DNA from: Rhizobium ecuadorense
GTDB lineage: Bacteria > Pseudomonadota > Alphaproteobacteria > Rhizobiales > Rhizobiaceae
Assembly: GCF_001187535.1 (NCBI RefSeq)
Contig: NZ_LFIO01001467.1
Coordinates: 1-64,000 of the forward strand
Direction: 5' to 3'
DNA: 64,000 nt
The notes under the pieces were generated by a model. It ran no database searches. It was not told the DNA's origin and saw only the letters and a program-made list of their open reading frames with translations. The position numbers were made by a program, and so were the translations under genes. Shown in pieces: positions 18,389 to 26,558 of the stretch (position 1 is its first letter; every line of letters begins with the position of its first letter).

Positions 18389-18943
18389 TCAGGCGGAGAG
18401 CCGGCTGAGGAACTGGGCGAAGACCATCGTGCCCTCGGGCCAGGGACCGTGACCGGAATCGGCATTGATATGTCCAGCCTCGCCGGCATCGACGAGGAAG
18501 GAGCCCCAGCTGCTGGCGATATCATCGGCATGTTCGTAGCTGCCGAACGGATCGTTGCGGCTCGCCACGGTGATCGACGGGAAAGGCAGCGGATCGCGCG
18601 GATAGGGCCCGAAGGTCATCAGGTGCTTCGGGCGGATGTCGGGATTGGCGACATCGGGCGGGGCGACGAAGAAGGCGCCGGCCACAGGCTTGCGGAAATG
18701 CGGGATGGCGTGGATTGCCGAGGCCACGCCGAGCGAATGGGCGACGAGCACGACCGGACGGGTGGAGGCGTTCACCTCCTCGGCGATACGGGCAATCCAA
18801 TCCTCGCGGACCGGCTTTGTCCATTCGGCTTGTTCGACGCGCCGCGCCGTGCTGAGCTTTGTCTCCCAGCGGCTCTGCCAGTGGCCAGGGCCTGAGTTGG
18901 TGTAGCCGGGGATGATGAGGATATCTGCGTCTGAGGCTTTCAT
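18389..18943 (-). CDS. RBBP9/YdeN family serine hydrolase
   Basis: A 184-residue small alpha/beta hydrolase of the RBBP9/YdeN family. The opening ILIIPGYTNSGPGHWQ is diagnostic, the nucleophile elbow is VAHSLGV (about residue 71), the acid lies in ASRNDPFGS and the His in AGHINADSGHGPWPEG. The substrate is unknown. The ATG at 18943 is chosen because the family motif starts there; a longer frame extends 22 codons upstream. Confidence 0.88.
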   Translation of the reverse strand: MKASDADILIIPGYTNSGPGHWQSRWETKLSTARRVEQAEWTKPVREDWIARIAEEVNASTRPVVLVAHSLGVASAIHAIPHFRKPVAGAFFVAPPDVANPDIRPKHLMTFGPYPRDPLPFPSITVASRNDPFGSYEHADDIASSWGSFLVDAGEAGHINADSGHGPWPEGTMVFAQFLSRLSA

Positions 18944-19120
18944 AGTGCCGCCGATGTGAGAAGGCGTGGCCAAGATGTCAAGAGGGGACGTGAAGGGAGA
19001 GAGCGACACGGGCGTTTTGGTTTGCTATATTGCTCCAGTGCCGGTTGCGGATTTCGTGTCGGCTTGCCCGCCGATTGCGTGTCCGCCGCCGACCAGGTCT
19101 CGGCTGAGGAGGAGAAAGCC

Positions 19121-19924
19121 ATGGCGGCATTTCATGTCATGACGGGTGCAGGCGAAAACTTCGCACGGCCCGTTGTCAATCGCATCAGTATCGCCGACGT
19201 CTTCGACGCGCTGAAAAGCGGCTACGACGATTTCATGGAGAAACCGTCCCACTACGTGTTCCTGTGCCTGATGTACCCGATCGCCGGCGTCTTCCTGACG
19301 TTGTGGACGTCGGGCGCCAATCTTTTGCCGATGGTCTTTCCGCTGATGGCAGGTTTCGTGCTGATCGGCCCGATCGCAGCAATCGGCCTCTACGAGATCA
19401 GCCGCCGGCGCGAGGCCGGTCTCGACACGTCATGGACGCATGCGCTTGAGGTACGCCATTCGCCAGCCTTGCCGTCGATCGTCGCAGTCGGCTTGATGCT
19501 TTGTGGCATTTTCGTCGTCTGGCTGGTGACGGCGCAGACGCTCTACAGCAATCTGCTCGGCGAAGTATTTCCCCGCAGCATGGCGGATTTCTTCCGCCAG
19601 GTCTTCGGCACGCCCGAGGGCATGCAGCTGATCATCTGGGGCAATCTGATCGGCTTCGTCTTCGCGCTCGTCGTGCTGGCGACGACCGTCATCACCTTTC
19701 CGCTCTTGCTTGATCGCGATGTCGGCGCGGTGGCCGCCGTCGTCGCCTCGATCCGCGCGACGATCGCCAATCCGGTGCCGGTGCTGCTCTGGGGCCTGAT
19801 CGTCGCTGCACTGCTCGTCATCGGCACGATCCCGGTCTTTGCCGGGCTTGCGCTTGTCATTCCGATCCTCGGCCATGCGACCTGGCATCTTTATCGCAAG
19901 CTGATTGCGCGGGAAGCCGCGTAG
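19121..19924 (+). CDS. DUF2189 integral membrane protein
   Basis: A 267-residue multispanning protein (about six hydrophobic segments) matching DUF2189 membrane proteins: ADVFDALKSGYDDFMEKPSHY at the N-terminus and GPIAAIGLYEISRRRE after helix 2. An excellent site (GAGGAGGAGAAAG) precedes the ATG at 19121. It has been speculated to be linked with respiration, but no function is established. A hairpin follows at 19933-19966. Confidence 0.8.
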   Translation: MAAFHVMTGAGENFARPVVNRISIADVFDALKSGYDDFMEKPSHYVFLCLMYPIAGVFLTLWTSGANLLPMVFPLMAGFVLIGPIAAIGLYEISRRREAGLDTSWTHALEVRHSPALPSIVAVGLMLCGIFVVWLVTAQTLYSNLLGEVFPRSMADFFRQVFGTPEGMQLIIWGNLIGFVFALVVLATTVITFPLLLDRDVGAVAAVVASIRATIANPVPVLLWGLIVAALLVIGTIPVFAGLALVIPILGHATWHLYRKLIAREAA

Positions 19925-19932
19925 TCGAAAGT

Positions 19933-19966
19933 TTCCGGGGATCTCGAATTCTCGCGATCCCCGGAA
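19933..19966 (+). terminator. stem-loop behind the DUF2189 gene
   Basis: TTCCGGGGATC (19933-19943) pairs perfectly with GATCCCCGGAA (19956-19966) around a 12-base loop. No T-run follows, so it may be a processing or repeat hairpin and not a full intrinsic terminator. A second small palindrome (GGTTCC/GGAACC) lies at 19979-19991. Confidence 0.5.
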
Positions 19967-20051
19967 TTCAAACCTTCCCCGGTTCCCGGAACCTCAGACC
20001 TCCCGCCGCGTTATTTGTGACCGGCTTTTGGGGAGGATTTCAGAGGTGACG

Positions 20052-20522
20052 ATGAAGCATCTGTTCGCCCGCTTCGCAACCAAGATCTCGGAATGGGCGG
20101 GCAAACCCGTTATCTTCATTCTGGCGCTGACCGCCGTGATCATCTGGGCGGCACTCGGCCCCGTCTTCGACTATTCGGAAACCTGGCAGCTGGTCATCAA
20201 CACCGGCACGACGATCATTACCTTCCTGATGGTCTTCGTGCTGCAGAACGCCCAGACACGAGACACCAGGGCGATCCAGGCCAAACTCAACGAAATCATC
20301 CTGACGAGCCACGCCGAAAACCGCTTCATCGGCATCGAAAACCTCGACGAGGAAGAACTGAAGCGCCTCGACGAACTGGTCGCCAAGGCCGCGAAGGGCA
20401 GGGGTGAGACGGAGGCTTGCCGGGTATCGGAGGATCTGAAAGCGGTGGTGCCAAAAAAGGAAGAGCTGCGTAAGCGACGGGCATCAGCGAAGCCGGCGAA
20501 ACAAAAGCAGCGGTCGCTTTAA
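20052..20522 (+). CDS. low-affinity iron permease family membrane protein
   Basis: A 156-residue protein of the family named after yeast Fet4-like low-affinity iron permease (PF04120). It has two transmembrane segments (about 18-38 and 45-68), the motif TGTTIITFLMVFVLQNAQTRD, and a cytoplasmic tail ending in a Lys/Arg-rich stretch. Iron transport is not proven for the bacterial members. GGGGAGG stands upstream; a GTG two codons earlier (20046) is an alternative start. Confidence 0.8.
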   Translation: MKHLFARFATKISEWAGKPVIFILALTAVIIWAALGPVFDYSETWQLVINTGTTIITFLMVFVLQNAQTRDTRAIQAKLNEIILTSHAENRFIGIENLDEEELKRLDELVAKAAKGRGETEACRVSEDLKAVVPKKEELRKRRASAKPAKQKQRSL

Positions 20523-20597
20523 CACTGCAATGCACGTCTTTCAGAAGTCCGAGGACGGCGCCAGCAAGGACGCCGCCGTATCGTTGATGTTAATCGC

Positions 20598-21905
20598 TTA
20601 CGCGTTCCCAAACACCCGCCGGAAGATCGTATCGACATGCTTGGTGTGATAGCCGAGGTCGAACTTCTCCCGAATATCCTCTTCGGACAACGCAGCGCGA
20701 ACCTCAGCATCCGCAAGCAGCTCTTCCAGAAAGTCCTTGCCCTGTTCCCAAACCTTCATGGCGTTGCGCTGGACCAGGCGGTAGGCGTCTTCGCGGGAGG
20801 TGCCGGCCTGGGTGAGCGCCAGAAGAACGCGCTGGGAGTGGACGAGGCCGCGGAATTTGTTGAGGTTTTTCTCCATGTTCTCAGGGTAGACCAGCAGCTT
20901 TTCGATGACGCCGGCGAGACGGGAGAGGGCGAAGTCGAGGGTGACGGTGGCGTCGGGGCCGATCATGCGCTCGACCGAGGAATGGGAGATGTCGCGCTCG
21001 TGCCAGAGGGCGACGTTTTCCATTGCCGGCAGGGCGTAGGAGCGGACCATGCGGGCAAGGCCGGTGAGGTTCTCGGTCAGCACCGGGTTGCGCTTGTGCG
21101 GCATGGCCGAGGAGCCCTTCTGGCCGGGGGAGAAATATTCCTCGGCTTCCAGCACTTCGGTGCGCTGCAGGTGGCGGATTTCGGTCGCCAGGCGCTCGAT
21201 CGACGAGGCGACGACGCCGAGGGTGGCGAAATACATGGCGTGGCGGTCGCGCGGGATGACCTGTGTCGAGACCGGCTCGGCCTTCAGGCCAAGCGCCGCG
21301 GCGACGTGTTCCTCTACGCGCGGATCGATATTGGCGAAGGTGCCGACGGCGCCCGAGATGGCGCAGGTTGCGATTTCCTCGCGGGCAGCGACGAGGCGCT
21401 GGCGGCAGCGCTCGAATTCGGCATAGGCAAGCGCCAGCTTGACGCCGAAGGTGGTGGGCTCGGCGTGAATGCCGTGCGAGCGGCCGATGGTGACGGTGTC
21501 CTTGTGTTCGAAGGCGCGGGTTTTGAGCGCCGCGAGCAGGCGGTCGATATCGGCAATCAGGATGTCGGTGGCGCGCACCAGCTGGACGTTGAAGCAGGTG
21601 TCGAGCACATCAGATGAGGTCATGCCCTGGTGGACGAAACGTGCATCCGGGCCGACGATCTCGGCGAGATGGGTGAGAAAGGCGATGACGTCATGCTTGG
21701 TGACGGCCTCGATCTCGTCGATGCGGGCGACGTCGAAGGTGGCCGCACCGCCCTTTTCCCAGATCGTCTTTGCCGCCGATTTCGGGATGACGCCGAGCTC
21801 GGCCAGCGCGTCGCAGGCATGCGCCTCGATCTCGAACCAGATGCGGAACTTGGTTTCGGGAGACCAGATGGCGACCATTTCGGGCCGGGAGTAACGCGGG
21901 ATCAT
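20598..21905 (-). CDS. purB: adenylosuccinate lyase
   Basis: A 435-residue PurB of the fumarase/aspartase superfamily; it releases fumarate from SAICAR and from adenylosuccinate, steps 9 and the last step to AMP. The signature loop GSSAMPHKRNPV is intact (about residue 262), with TSSDVLDTC and GRSHGIHAEPTTFG as the other conserved regions. It is transcribed alone towards purC. A short palindromic intergenic repeat (21949-21998) lies in its upstream region. Confidence 0.97.
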   Translation of the reverse strand: MIPRYSRPEMVAIWSPETKFRIWFEIEAHACDALAELGVIPKSAAKTIWEKGGAATFDVARIDEIEAVTKHDVIAFLTHLAEIVGPDARFVHQGMTSSDVLDTCFNVQLVRATDILIADIDRLLAALKTRAFEHKDTVTIGRSHGIHAEPTTFGVKLALAYAEFERCRQRLVAAREEIATCAISGAVGTFANIDPRVEEHVAAALGLKAEPVSTQVIPRDRHAMYFATLGVVASSIERLATEIRHLQRTEVLEAEEYFSPGQKGSSAMPHKRNPVLTENLTGLARMVRSYALPAMENVALWHERDISHSSVERMIGPDATVTLDFALSRLAGVIEKLLVYPENMEKNLNKFRGLVHSQRVLLALTQAGTSREDAYRLVQRNAMKVWEQGKDFLEELLADAEVRAALSEEDIREKFDLGYHTKHVDTIFRRVFGNA

Positions 21906-21948
21906 GGGCGGCTGCCTTCACTTCAAGAGGTTTAAGCGTTTCGTTTTT

Positions 21949-21998
21949 GCGCAATTCCGGACGGAAAACCGCGGGGCACTTCTCCTGGAATTGCTTCA
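21949..21998. repeat. short palindromic intergenic repeat, copy A
   Basis: Shares 22 identical bases (starting GCAATTCCGGACGG) with the element at 62759-62811, then a similar second arm ending CCTGGAATT. AATTCC...GGAATT arms make it a hairpin. It lies 44 bases upstream of purB. Confidence 0.75.
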
Positions 21999-22028
21999 GT
22001 GCCCCTGTAGCAAAGACGGGCGGCAATC

Positions 22029-22514
22029 TCAACGCATGCGTTTGGCAAGATGATAGCTGCTGACGACAAGGCAGACGAGGCCGAGCGGCAGGAAAAGGCG
22101 CAGGCCGATCACCAGAAACTGGTAGACGGCGCTGATGCTGGTGAAGACGAACTGAAAAGCCCAGACGAAACTGCCGAAGGGCGCGTGCCAGCGCGAATAG
22201 AAGAGCCGGTATTCCATGGCGAAGAGAAAGGCGGTCATTGCGATCGTCGCCGCCGTCAGCGTCACGAAGAAGGCGGCAAAACGCGCTTCCGGCGGCCTGT
22301 CATAGGCAAAGAAGCGGGCGACCGGCAGGGCGAAGGGCCAGGCGAACAGGCCGCCGGCGAAATAGAGCACCGCGACTTCTGCAAGCCGGCTCGTCTGCAG
22401 GCCGTTGCGGAGGTAAAGGCCTAGCATGGCGGAGGCGAGCATCTGCGTGCCCCAGAACAATGCGCCGGCAATCAGATCGGGGTAGGGCGGCCGCGCGGCT
22501 CTGAGACGATCCAT
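22029..22514 (-). CDS. conserved hypothetical membrane protein
   Basis: A 161-residue protein with four predicted membrane helices (about 15-35, 47-70, 80-103 and 118-150). No family motif was recognised. The open frame continues upstream through 15-bp tandem repeats into the neighbouring gene; the ATG at 22514 is the first start outside the repeats, but a second ATG in them (22559) would add 15 residues rich in D, R and P. Downstream of the DUF2259 gene in the rpe direction, probably same transcript. Confidence 0.65.
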   Translation of the reverse strand: MDRLRAARPPYPDLIAGALFWGTQMLASAMLGLYLRNGLQTSRLAEVAVLYFAGGLFAWPFALPVARFFAYDRPPEARFAAFFVTLTAATIAMTAFLFAMEYRLFYSRWHAPFGSFVWAFQFVFTSISAVYQFLVIGLRLFLPLGLVCLVVSSYHLAKRMR

Positions 22515-22582
22515 CCTCGGGCGATCCGTCTCGGGGCGATCCGGGCTCGGGCCATCCATCCTTGGGCGAGCCGGGTTCAGGG
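22508..22582. repeat. five 15-bp tandem repeats spanning a gene junction
   Basis: Units of 15 bases (consensus GATCC-N4-CTCGGGC) begin at 22508, 22523, 22538, 22553 and 22568. They cover the start of the membrane-protein gene and reach the last bases of the DUF2259 gene. Confidence 0.75.
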
Positions 22583-23293
22583 CCGAACCGGAACGGCGAT
22601 CCAGCGTCCGTTCCTGTCGGCGTCGAAAGCCAGGACCAGGGCGATGTGAACCTGGTCTCCCGTTTCCGGCTGATAGACCACCGCTCCGCCGATCCGGTAT
22701 TCCACAGAACAGGCGCGCTCGGTCGGAACCGCCGTCGCCTGCCGCGCCGCCTGGCGGTTCGGAGCGCCTTGTTTCTCGATCATCTGCAGGCTGAAGCCGA
22801 GGACCCGCTTGTCGACGGCGGCGCAATCCTTCGGCGTTGCCACCGGCATCTCGCTGAGCGACAGCGTATAGGGCGATTTCGGCGGGCCATCGGTCGCAAG
22901 CGTGGTGTAGCGGATGGTCTTCGAGGGGGAGCCGAGTTCGGTCGGCGGATTGAAAGCGGCGATCAGGCCGGGATTGGTCAAGAGATCGTACTTGTCCATC
23001 TGGCTGCGCGCCGCCGTCAGGTTCTGCCGCCGCGCCTTGGAAAGATTGGCGTCCTTCTCGGTCATCTCGGTGCGGAAGGGCGTACCCTGGAGATACTGGC
23101 CGTTTTCGGTATCGACGAAATAGGTGTTGGAGTAGGGGGCGCCGCCTTCCTCCTTGATGCCGAATTCCTGAAATCCGAACACCTTGCCATCGGCGGAAAA
23201 GCCGATCGGCTGGATATTTGCGATGTCGCCAGCCAGTGACAGGCCGGGCAATGCAGCGGCAAGCATGCCGCCGATGAGTAGACGCTTCATCAT
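22577..23293 (-). CDS. DUF2259 secreted protein
   Basis: A 238-residue protein with a signal peptide (cleavage after GLSLA, about residue 21) matching DUF2259: DIANIQPIGFSADGKVFGFQEFG opens the mature part, which looks like a beta-propeller/WD-like start. Its ATG overlaps the TGA of rpe (ATGA at 23290-23293), so translation is coupled. Function unknown; the periplasm is the inferred location. Confidence 0.8.
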   Translation of the reverse strand: MMKRLLIGGMLAAALPGLSLAGDIANIQPIGFSADGKVFGFQEFGIKEEGGAPYSNTYFVDTENGQYLQGTPFRTEMTEKDANLSKARRQNLTAARSQMDKYDLLTNPGLIAAFNPPTELGSPSKTIRYTTLATDGPPKSPYTLSLSEMPVATPKDCAAVDKRVLGFSLQMIEKQGAPNRQAARQATAVPTERACSVEYRIGGAVVYQPETGDQVHIALVLAFDADRNGRWIAVPVRP

Positions 23294-23967
23294 CCTCGTG
23301 CCCCTTCGGCTGCCTGACGCAGATCGGTGACGGTCCGGCGATAATCCTCGACCGTCGCGCCCTTGAAAATTGCCGAACCGGCGACCAAGACGTTGGCGCC
23401 GGCGCGCGCGATTGCCGGCGCCGTTTCCACCGTCACGCCGCCGTCGACCTCGAGTTCGATCGGACGGTCACCGATCAGTGACTTTGCCGCTGCGATCTTG
23501 GCTGCCATTGCCGGAATAAATTTCTGTCCGCCGAAGCCGGGATTGACCGACATGATGAGGATGAGGTCGACATCGTCGAGCACGTTTTCGATGGCGCTGA
23601 GCGGGGTGGCAGGATTGAGCGTCACCCCGACCTTCTTGCCGAGATTGCGGATGGTCTGCAGCGAGCGGTGCAGATGCGGCCCGGCTTCGGCATGGACGGT
23701 GATGCGGTCGCAGCCGGCCTTGGCGAAGGCTTCGAGATAGTCGTCGACCGGCGAGATCATCAGGTGGCAGTCGAAAGTGGCCGAGGTATAGGAGCGCAGC
23801 GACTTGATGACATCGGGGCCGAAGGAGATGTTCGGCACGAAATGTCCGTCCATGACGTCGAGATGGATCCAGTCGGCGCCGGCGGCCGTGACGTTGCGCA
23901 CCTCCTCGCCGAGCCGGGCGAAATCCGCTGCGAGGATCGAAGGGGCAATGCGAATGGGCAGCGTCAT
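23290..23967 (-). CDS. rpe: ribulose-phosphate 3-epimerase
   Basis: A 225-residue TIM-barrel enzyme interconverting ribulose 5-phosphate and xylulose 5-phosphate (pentose phosphate pathway and Calvin cycle). The metal and catalytic residues are visible in IHLDVMDGHFVPNIS and CHLMI, with MSVNPGFGGQKF and LEVDGGV downstream. ATG at 23967; the TTG just before it is not needed. Coupled to the downstream DUF2259 gene. Confidence 0.96.
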   Translation of the reverse strand: MTLPIRIAPSILAADFARLGEEVRNVTAAGADWIHLDVMDGHFVPNISFGPDVIKSLRSYTSATFDCHLMISPVDDYLEAFAKAGCDRITVHAEAGPHLHRSLQTIRNLGKKVGVTLNPATPLSAIENVLDDVDLILIMSVNPGFGGQKFIPAMAAKIAAAKSLIGDRPIELEVDGGVTVETAPAIARAGANVLVAGSAIFKGATVEDYRRTVTDLRQAAEGARG

Positions 23968-24030
23968 CAAGTTTTACTCCCTGTGGGCCGCCATTTGAGC
24001 GCGGTCTCCGATTTCAAGACTGGCGGCCGC

Positions 24031-25137
24031 TCACTCCGTCGGCGCGGCAGGTGGAAAAAACCCGTTGCCCCGCCATTCGAGCAGGCGGTAGGCGTTTTGC
24101 GCAAGTTCGTGCGCGGCGGTGAAGGCGATGGGGCCGACCGGTGTCTGGAACGTCGTGCCGAGAAGTGCGTCCTGGAGAGGCTTGCCGGCCGCTGCGGCGG
24201 CTTCCCCTGCCTTGCCGGCAATCAGTGCCGCGGCGAGCGACGGCAGGACATAGCCTTCCGGCTCGATGCCTTTGGCGCGCAGCGCGTCGGCCGCCGTTGT
24301 GCCTTCCGGCAGAAGGGCATATTCCGGCAGGGCGACGGCGCGTACGCCGGGGGCAAGCGGCAGCGGCTGGTCGGCGGCGCGCATGGCATCGCCGCCGAGA
24401 ATGGAGAGCGGGATGTTTTCCGCCTTGGCGTCACGGGCGATGACGGCGACATCGTTGCGGTCGCCGCCGATGAAGACCCTAGTGGCGCCGGCGCGTTTCA
24501 GCCGGCGGACAAGGGCAACCTGCTGCTCCTGTCCCGGGCGATAGGTATCGGTAAAGACCGGCTTCAGGCCGTTCTGCTCCAGCGCATTGCGCACCGCTTC
24601 CGTCAGTTCACGGCCATGTATGGTGCCGTCCTCGATCAGCGCAATCGGATCGGCGGCCCAGTCCTTCAGGATCACTTCGTTGATCTTTGCCGCCTCGGTG
24701 CCATCGGCGGGCGCCAGGCGGAAGAGCGGCCAGCCGTTTTTCAGCGCATCCTCCATCAGGATGCGGGAGCGAACCGAGACGGTGATTGCGGCAATGCCGG
24801 CGTCCTTCAGCTTCGGCAGCGCGCCTTCCAGCGTCTCGCTGCAGAGAAAGCCGATCGCGACCTGCGCCTTGGCCGCAACCAGCGCATCGGCAACCGCAGC
24901 ACCGCTATTGTCCTCGCAGGTCTCGTTGATGGCGACGAGGGTATTTCCGGATTGCTGGATCTCGAAACCGGCCCCGCTGGCAATCTGGGCACCGAGCAAA
25001 GCGAGTGAACCGTTCTGAGGGGCGACGACGCCGATCGTCACGCCGGCCGCATGGCCTTGCGCCGCCGCTCCCAGCAGCGCAAGAAAGGCTGCTATGCCAC
25101 GCAGGTTGATCATGAAAGGCGGAGATCCCCTAGCCAT
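24031..25137 (-). CDS. periplasmic ABC-transporter substrate-binding protein, LivK/branched-chain type
   Basis: A 368-residue Peripla_BP_6-type binding protein with a signal peptide (cleavage around AQGHAA, residue 31). The mature part opens with VTIGVVAPQNGSLALLG. No permease or ATPase gene lies beside it, so it is an orphan component. The ATG at 25137 has an AAAGGG site eight bases upstream; the ATG at 25113 is an alternative that shortens the signal region by eight residues. Ligand unknown, amino acid likely from the family. Confidence 0.8.
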   Translation of the reverse strand: MARGSPPFMINLRGIAAFLALLGAAAQGHAAGVTIGVVAPQNGSLALLGAQIASGAGFEIQQSGNTLVAINETCEDNSGAAVADALVAAKAQVAIGFLCSETLEGALPKLKDAGIAAITVSVRSRILMEDALKNGWPLFRLAPADGTEAAKINEVILKDWAADPIALIEDGTIHGRELTEAVRNALEQNGLKPVFTDTYRPGQEQQVALVRRLKRAGATRVFIGGDRNDVAVIARDAKAENIPLSILGGDAMRAADQPLPLAPGVRAVALPEYALLPEGTTAADALRAKGIEPEGYVLPSLAAALIAGKAGEAAAAAGKPLQDALLGTTFQTPVGPIAFTAAHELAQNAYRLLEWRGNGFFPPAAPTE

Positions 25138-25292
25138 CGTCCATGCCCTTTTATCCGCAAGGCCGCGATCGTCAAAGAAAAACAAGCGTGAAGCAGTGCT
25201 TTTCACCGGTCCTATTGTAGAAAAGGTAACCGATGCTCGCCATATTGGCGCGATAACAAGATGATCCATGCAGAAAAGCACGGGAGAAGCAG

Positions 25293-25787
25293 GTGTTGAA
25301 CAGGCAGCATATCGATCCCGGTCTTTATCGAGACGCCATGAGCCGCTATGCCGGCCATGTGCAGCTCGTAACGACGGCGATGGAAGGCTTGCGCCGCGGT
25401 GTCACCATCACCGCCGCCTGCTCGGTCTCGGATAATCCGGCCTCGGTGCTGATCTGCCTCAACAACACCAATCCGAAGAACGAAATCTTTTTCCGCAGCG
25501 GCGTCTTTGTGCTGAACACGCTCGGCGCCCATCATCAAGGCGTTGCCGACGCCTTTTCCGGACGGACATCGCTTGGCGATGGCGAGCGTTTCGCCAGCGC
25601 CCGTTTCGAGACGCTGGTCACCGGTGCGCCGGTGCTTGCCGATGCGCTCGCCGCTTTCGATTGCCGGGTGACAGACATCAAGGAAATGCCGACGCATAAT
25701 GTCATCTTCGGCGAGGTCGCGGCCGTGCGTTTCAGTGAAAAGCACCCGGCGCTCATCTATATGAACCGGGATTATCACGCGCTGTGA
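25293..25787 (+). CDS. flavin reductase domain protein (HpaC/RutF type)
   Basis: A 164-residue FMN-binding split-barrel reductase: AMSRYAGHVQLVTT, GVTITAACSVSDNPASVLICLN and FVLNTLGAHHQGVADAFSG are the flavin-contact regions of the HpaC/RutF family. These enzymes supply reduced flavin to monooxygenases. No partner oxygenase is adjacent. GTG start after GGGAGAAGCAG. Confidence 0.88.
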   Translation: MLNRQHIDPGLYRDAMSRYAGHVQLVTTAMEGLRRGVTITAACSVSDNPASVLICLNNTNPKNEIFFRSGVFVLNTLGAHHQGVADAFSGRTSLGDGERFASARFETLVTGAPVLADALAAFDCRVTDIKEMPTHNVIFGEVAAVRFSEKHPALIYMNRDYHAL

Positions 25788-25813
25788 TTTTCAGGATCTC
25801 AAGGGAATAGCGA

Positions 25814-26134
25814 ATGGACAATGCCGGCATCGAGGAAATGTTTCAGGGGCTTGGCCCGGTCACGGTCAAGCGCATGTTCGGCGGCAAGGGCATCTATCAC
25901 CTCGGCCGCATCGTCGCGCTCGAAGTGCGCGACGAGATGCTGCTGAAGGCGGATGAAACGAGCGCTCCGGAATTTGCCGCCGCCGGCGCCACGCAGTGGA
26001 GCTACGAGGGCAAGAAGGGCAAGCCGGTGAAGATGCCCTATTGGACGATCCCCGACGAGGCCTATGACGATCCCGATCTGATGGCGAAATGGGTACGGCT
26101 TGCCTATGAGGCGTCGCTGCGCGCCGATAGCTGA
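25814..26134 (+). CDS. TfoX/Sxy N-terminal domain protein
   Basis: A 106-residue stand-alone TfoX N-terminal domain: VTVKRMFGGKGIYHLGRIVAL and MPYWTIPDEAYDDPDLMAKWV are typical. In gamma-proteobacteria TfoX is a competence regulator; the alphaproteobacterial single-domain members are not characterised. ATG preceded by an AAGGGA site. The 3' end overlaps the convergent Nudix gene by 31 bases. Confidence 0.88.
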   Translation: MDNAGIEEMFQGLGPVTVKRMFGGKGIYHLGRIVALEVRDEMLLKADETSAPEFAAAGATQWSYEGKKGKPVKMPYWTIPDEAYDDPDLMAKWVRLAYEASLRADS

Positions 26135-26553
26135 CTCTCTTCGGCAATCGGCAAAGCCGCTATCGCCGCCTTGGTGAAGGCCGAGAGCGGTTCCGGCAAA
26201 TCCGTCAGCGCAAACCAGCCGAAATCGGAAAGCTTGTCCGGTTCGGTCAATTGCGGCTCGCCTTCGACGTCGCGGGCGAGATAGAGAAGGGAAATCCAGT
26301 GCTGGCGGTCGGTGTCGATGATCTGTTCGGTCATGCCGATCCGCTCGATCCGGCCGATCCTGAGGCCGGTTTCTTCCTCGGCCTCGCGGCGCGCGGCTTG
26401 CTCGGCCGGCTCCATATGATCGACCTTGCCGCCGACGATATTCCAATAGCCGGCTTCCGGTGGGCGCATGCGTTTATAGAGCAGAACCTTGGCGTCGCGC
26501 AGAATGACCAGACCGACGCCGAAGCCCGGAAAATCGAGACCGGGCTTCGCCAT
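26104..26553 (-). CDS. NUDIX hydrolase
   Basis: A 149-residue Nudix enzyme. The Nudix box is complete: GGKVDHMEP followed by REAEEETGL (about residues 41-63), giving the G-x5-E-x7-REUxEExGU pattern. It probably hydrolyses a nucleoside-diphosphate-linked or oxidised nucleotide; the substrate cannot be inferred. It follows rhlE in direction and precedes it in position by five bases. Its 3' end overlaps the convergent TfoX gene. Confidence 0.9.
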   Translation of the reverse strand: MAKPGLDFPGFGVGLVILRDAKVLLYKRMRPPEAGYWNIVGGKVDHMEPAEQAARREAEEETGLRIGRIERIGMTEQIIDTDRQHWISLLYLARDVEGEPQLTEPDKLSDFGWFALTDLPEPLSAFTKAAIAALPIAEESQLSARSDAS

Positions 26554-26558
26554 CGCGA

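Noticed and set aside
15983..18895. 970-codon open frame on the plus strand opposite the GGDEF/EAL gene and the small hydrolase
   Set aside because: The minus-strand genes have clear domains; the plus frame has no recognisable motif and is a typical high-GC antisense artefact.
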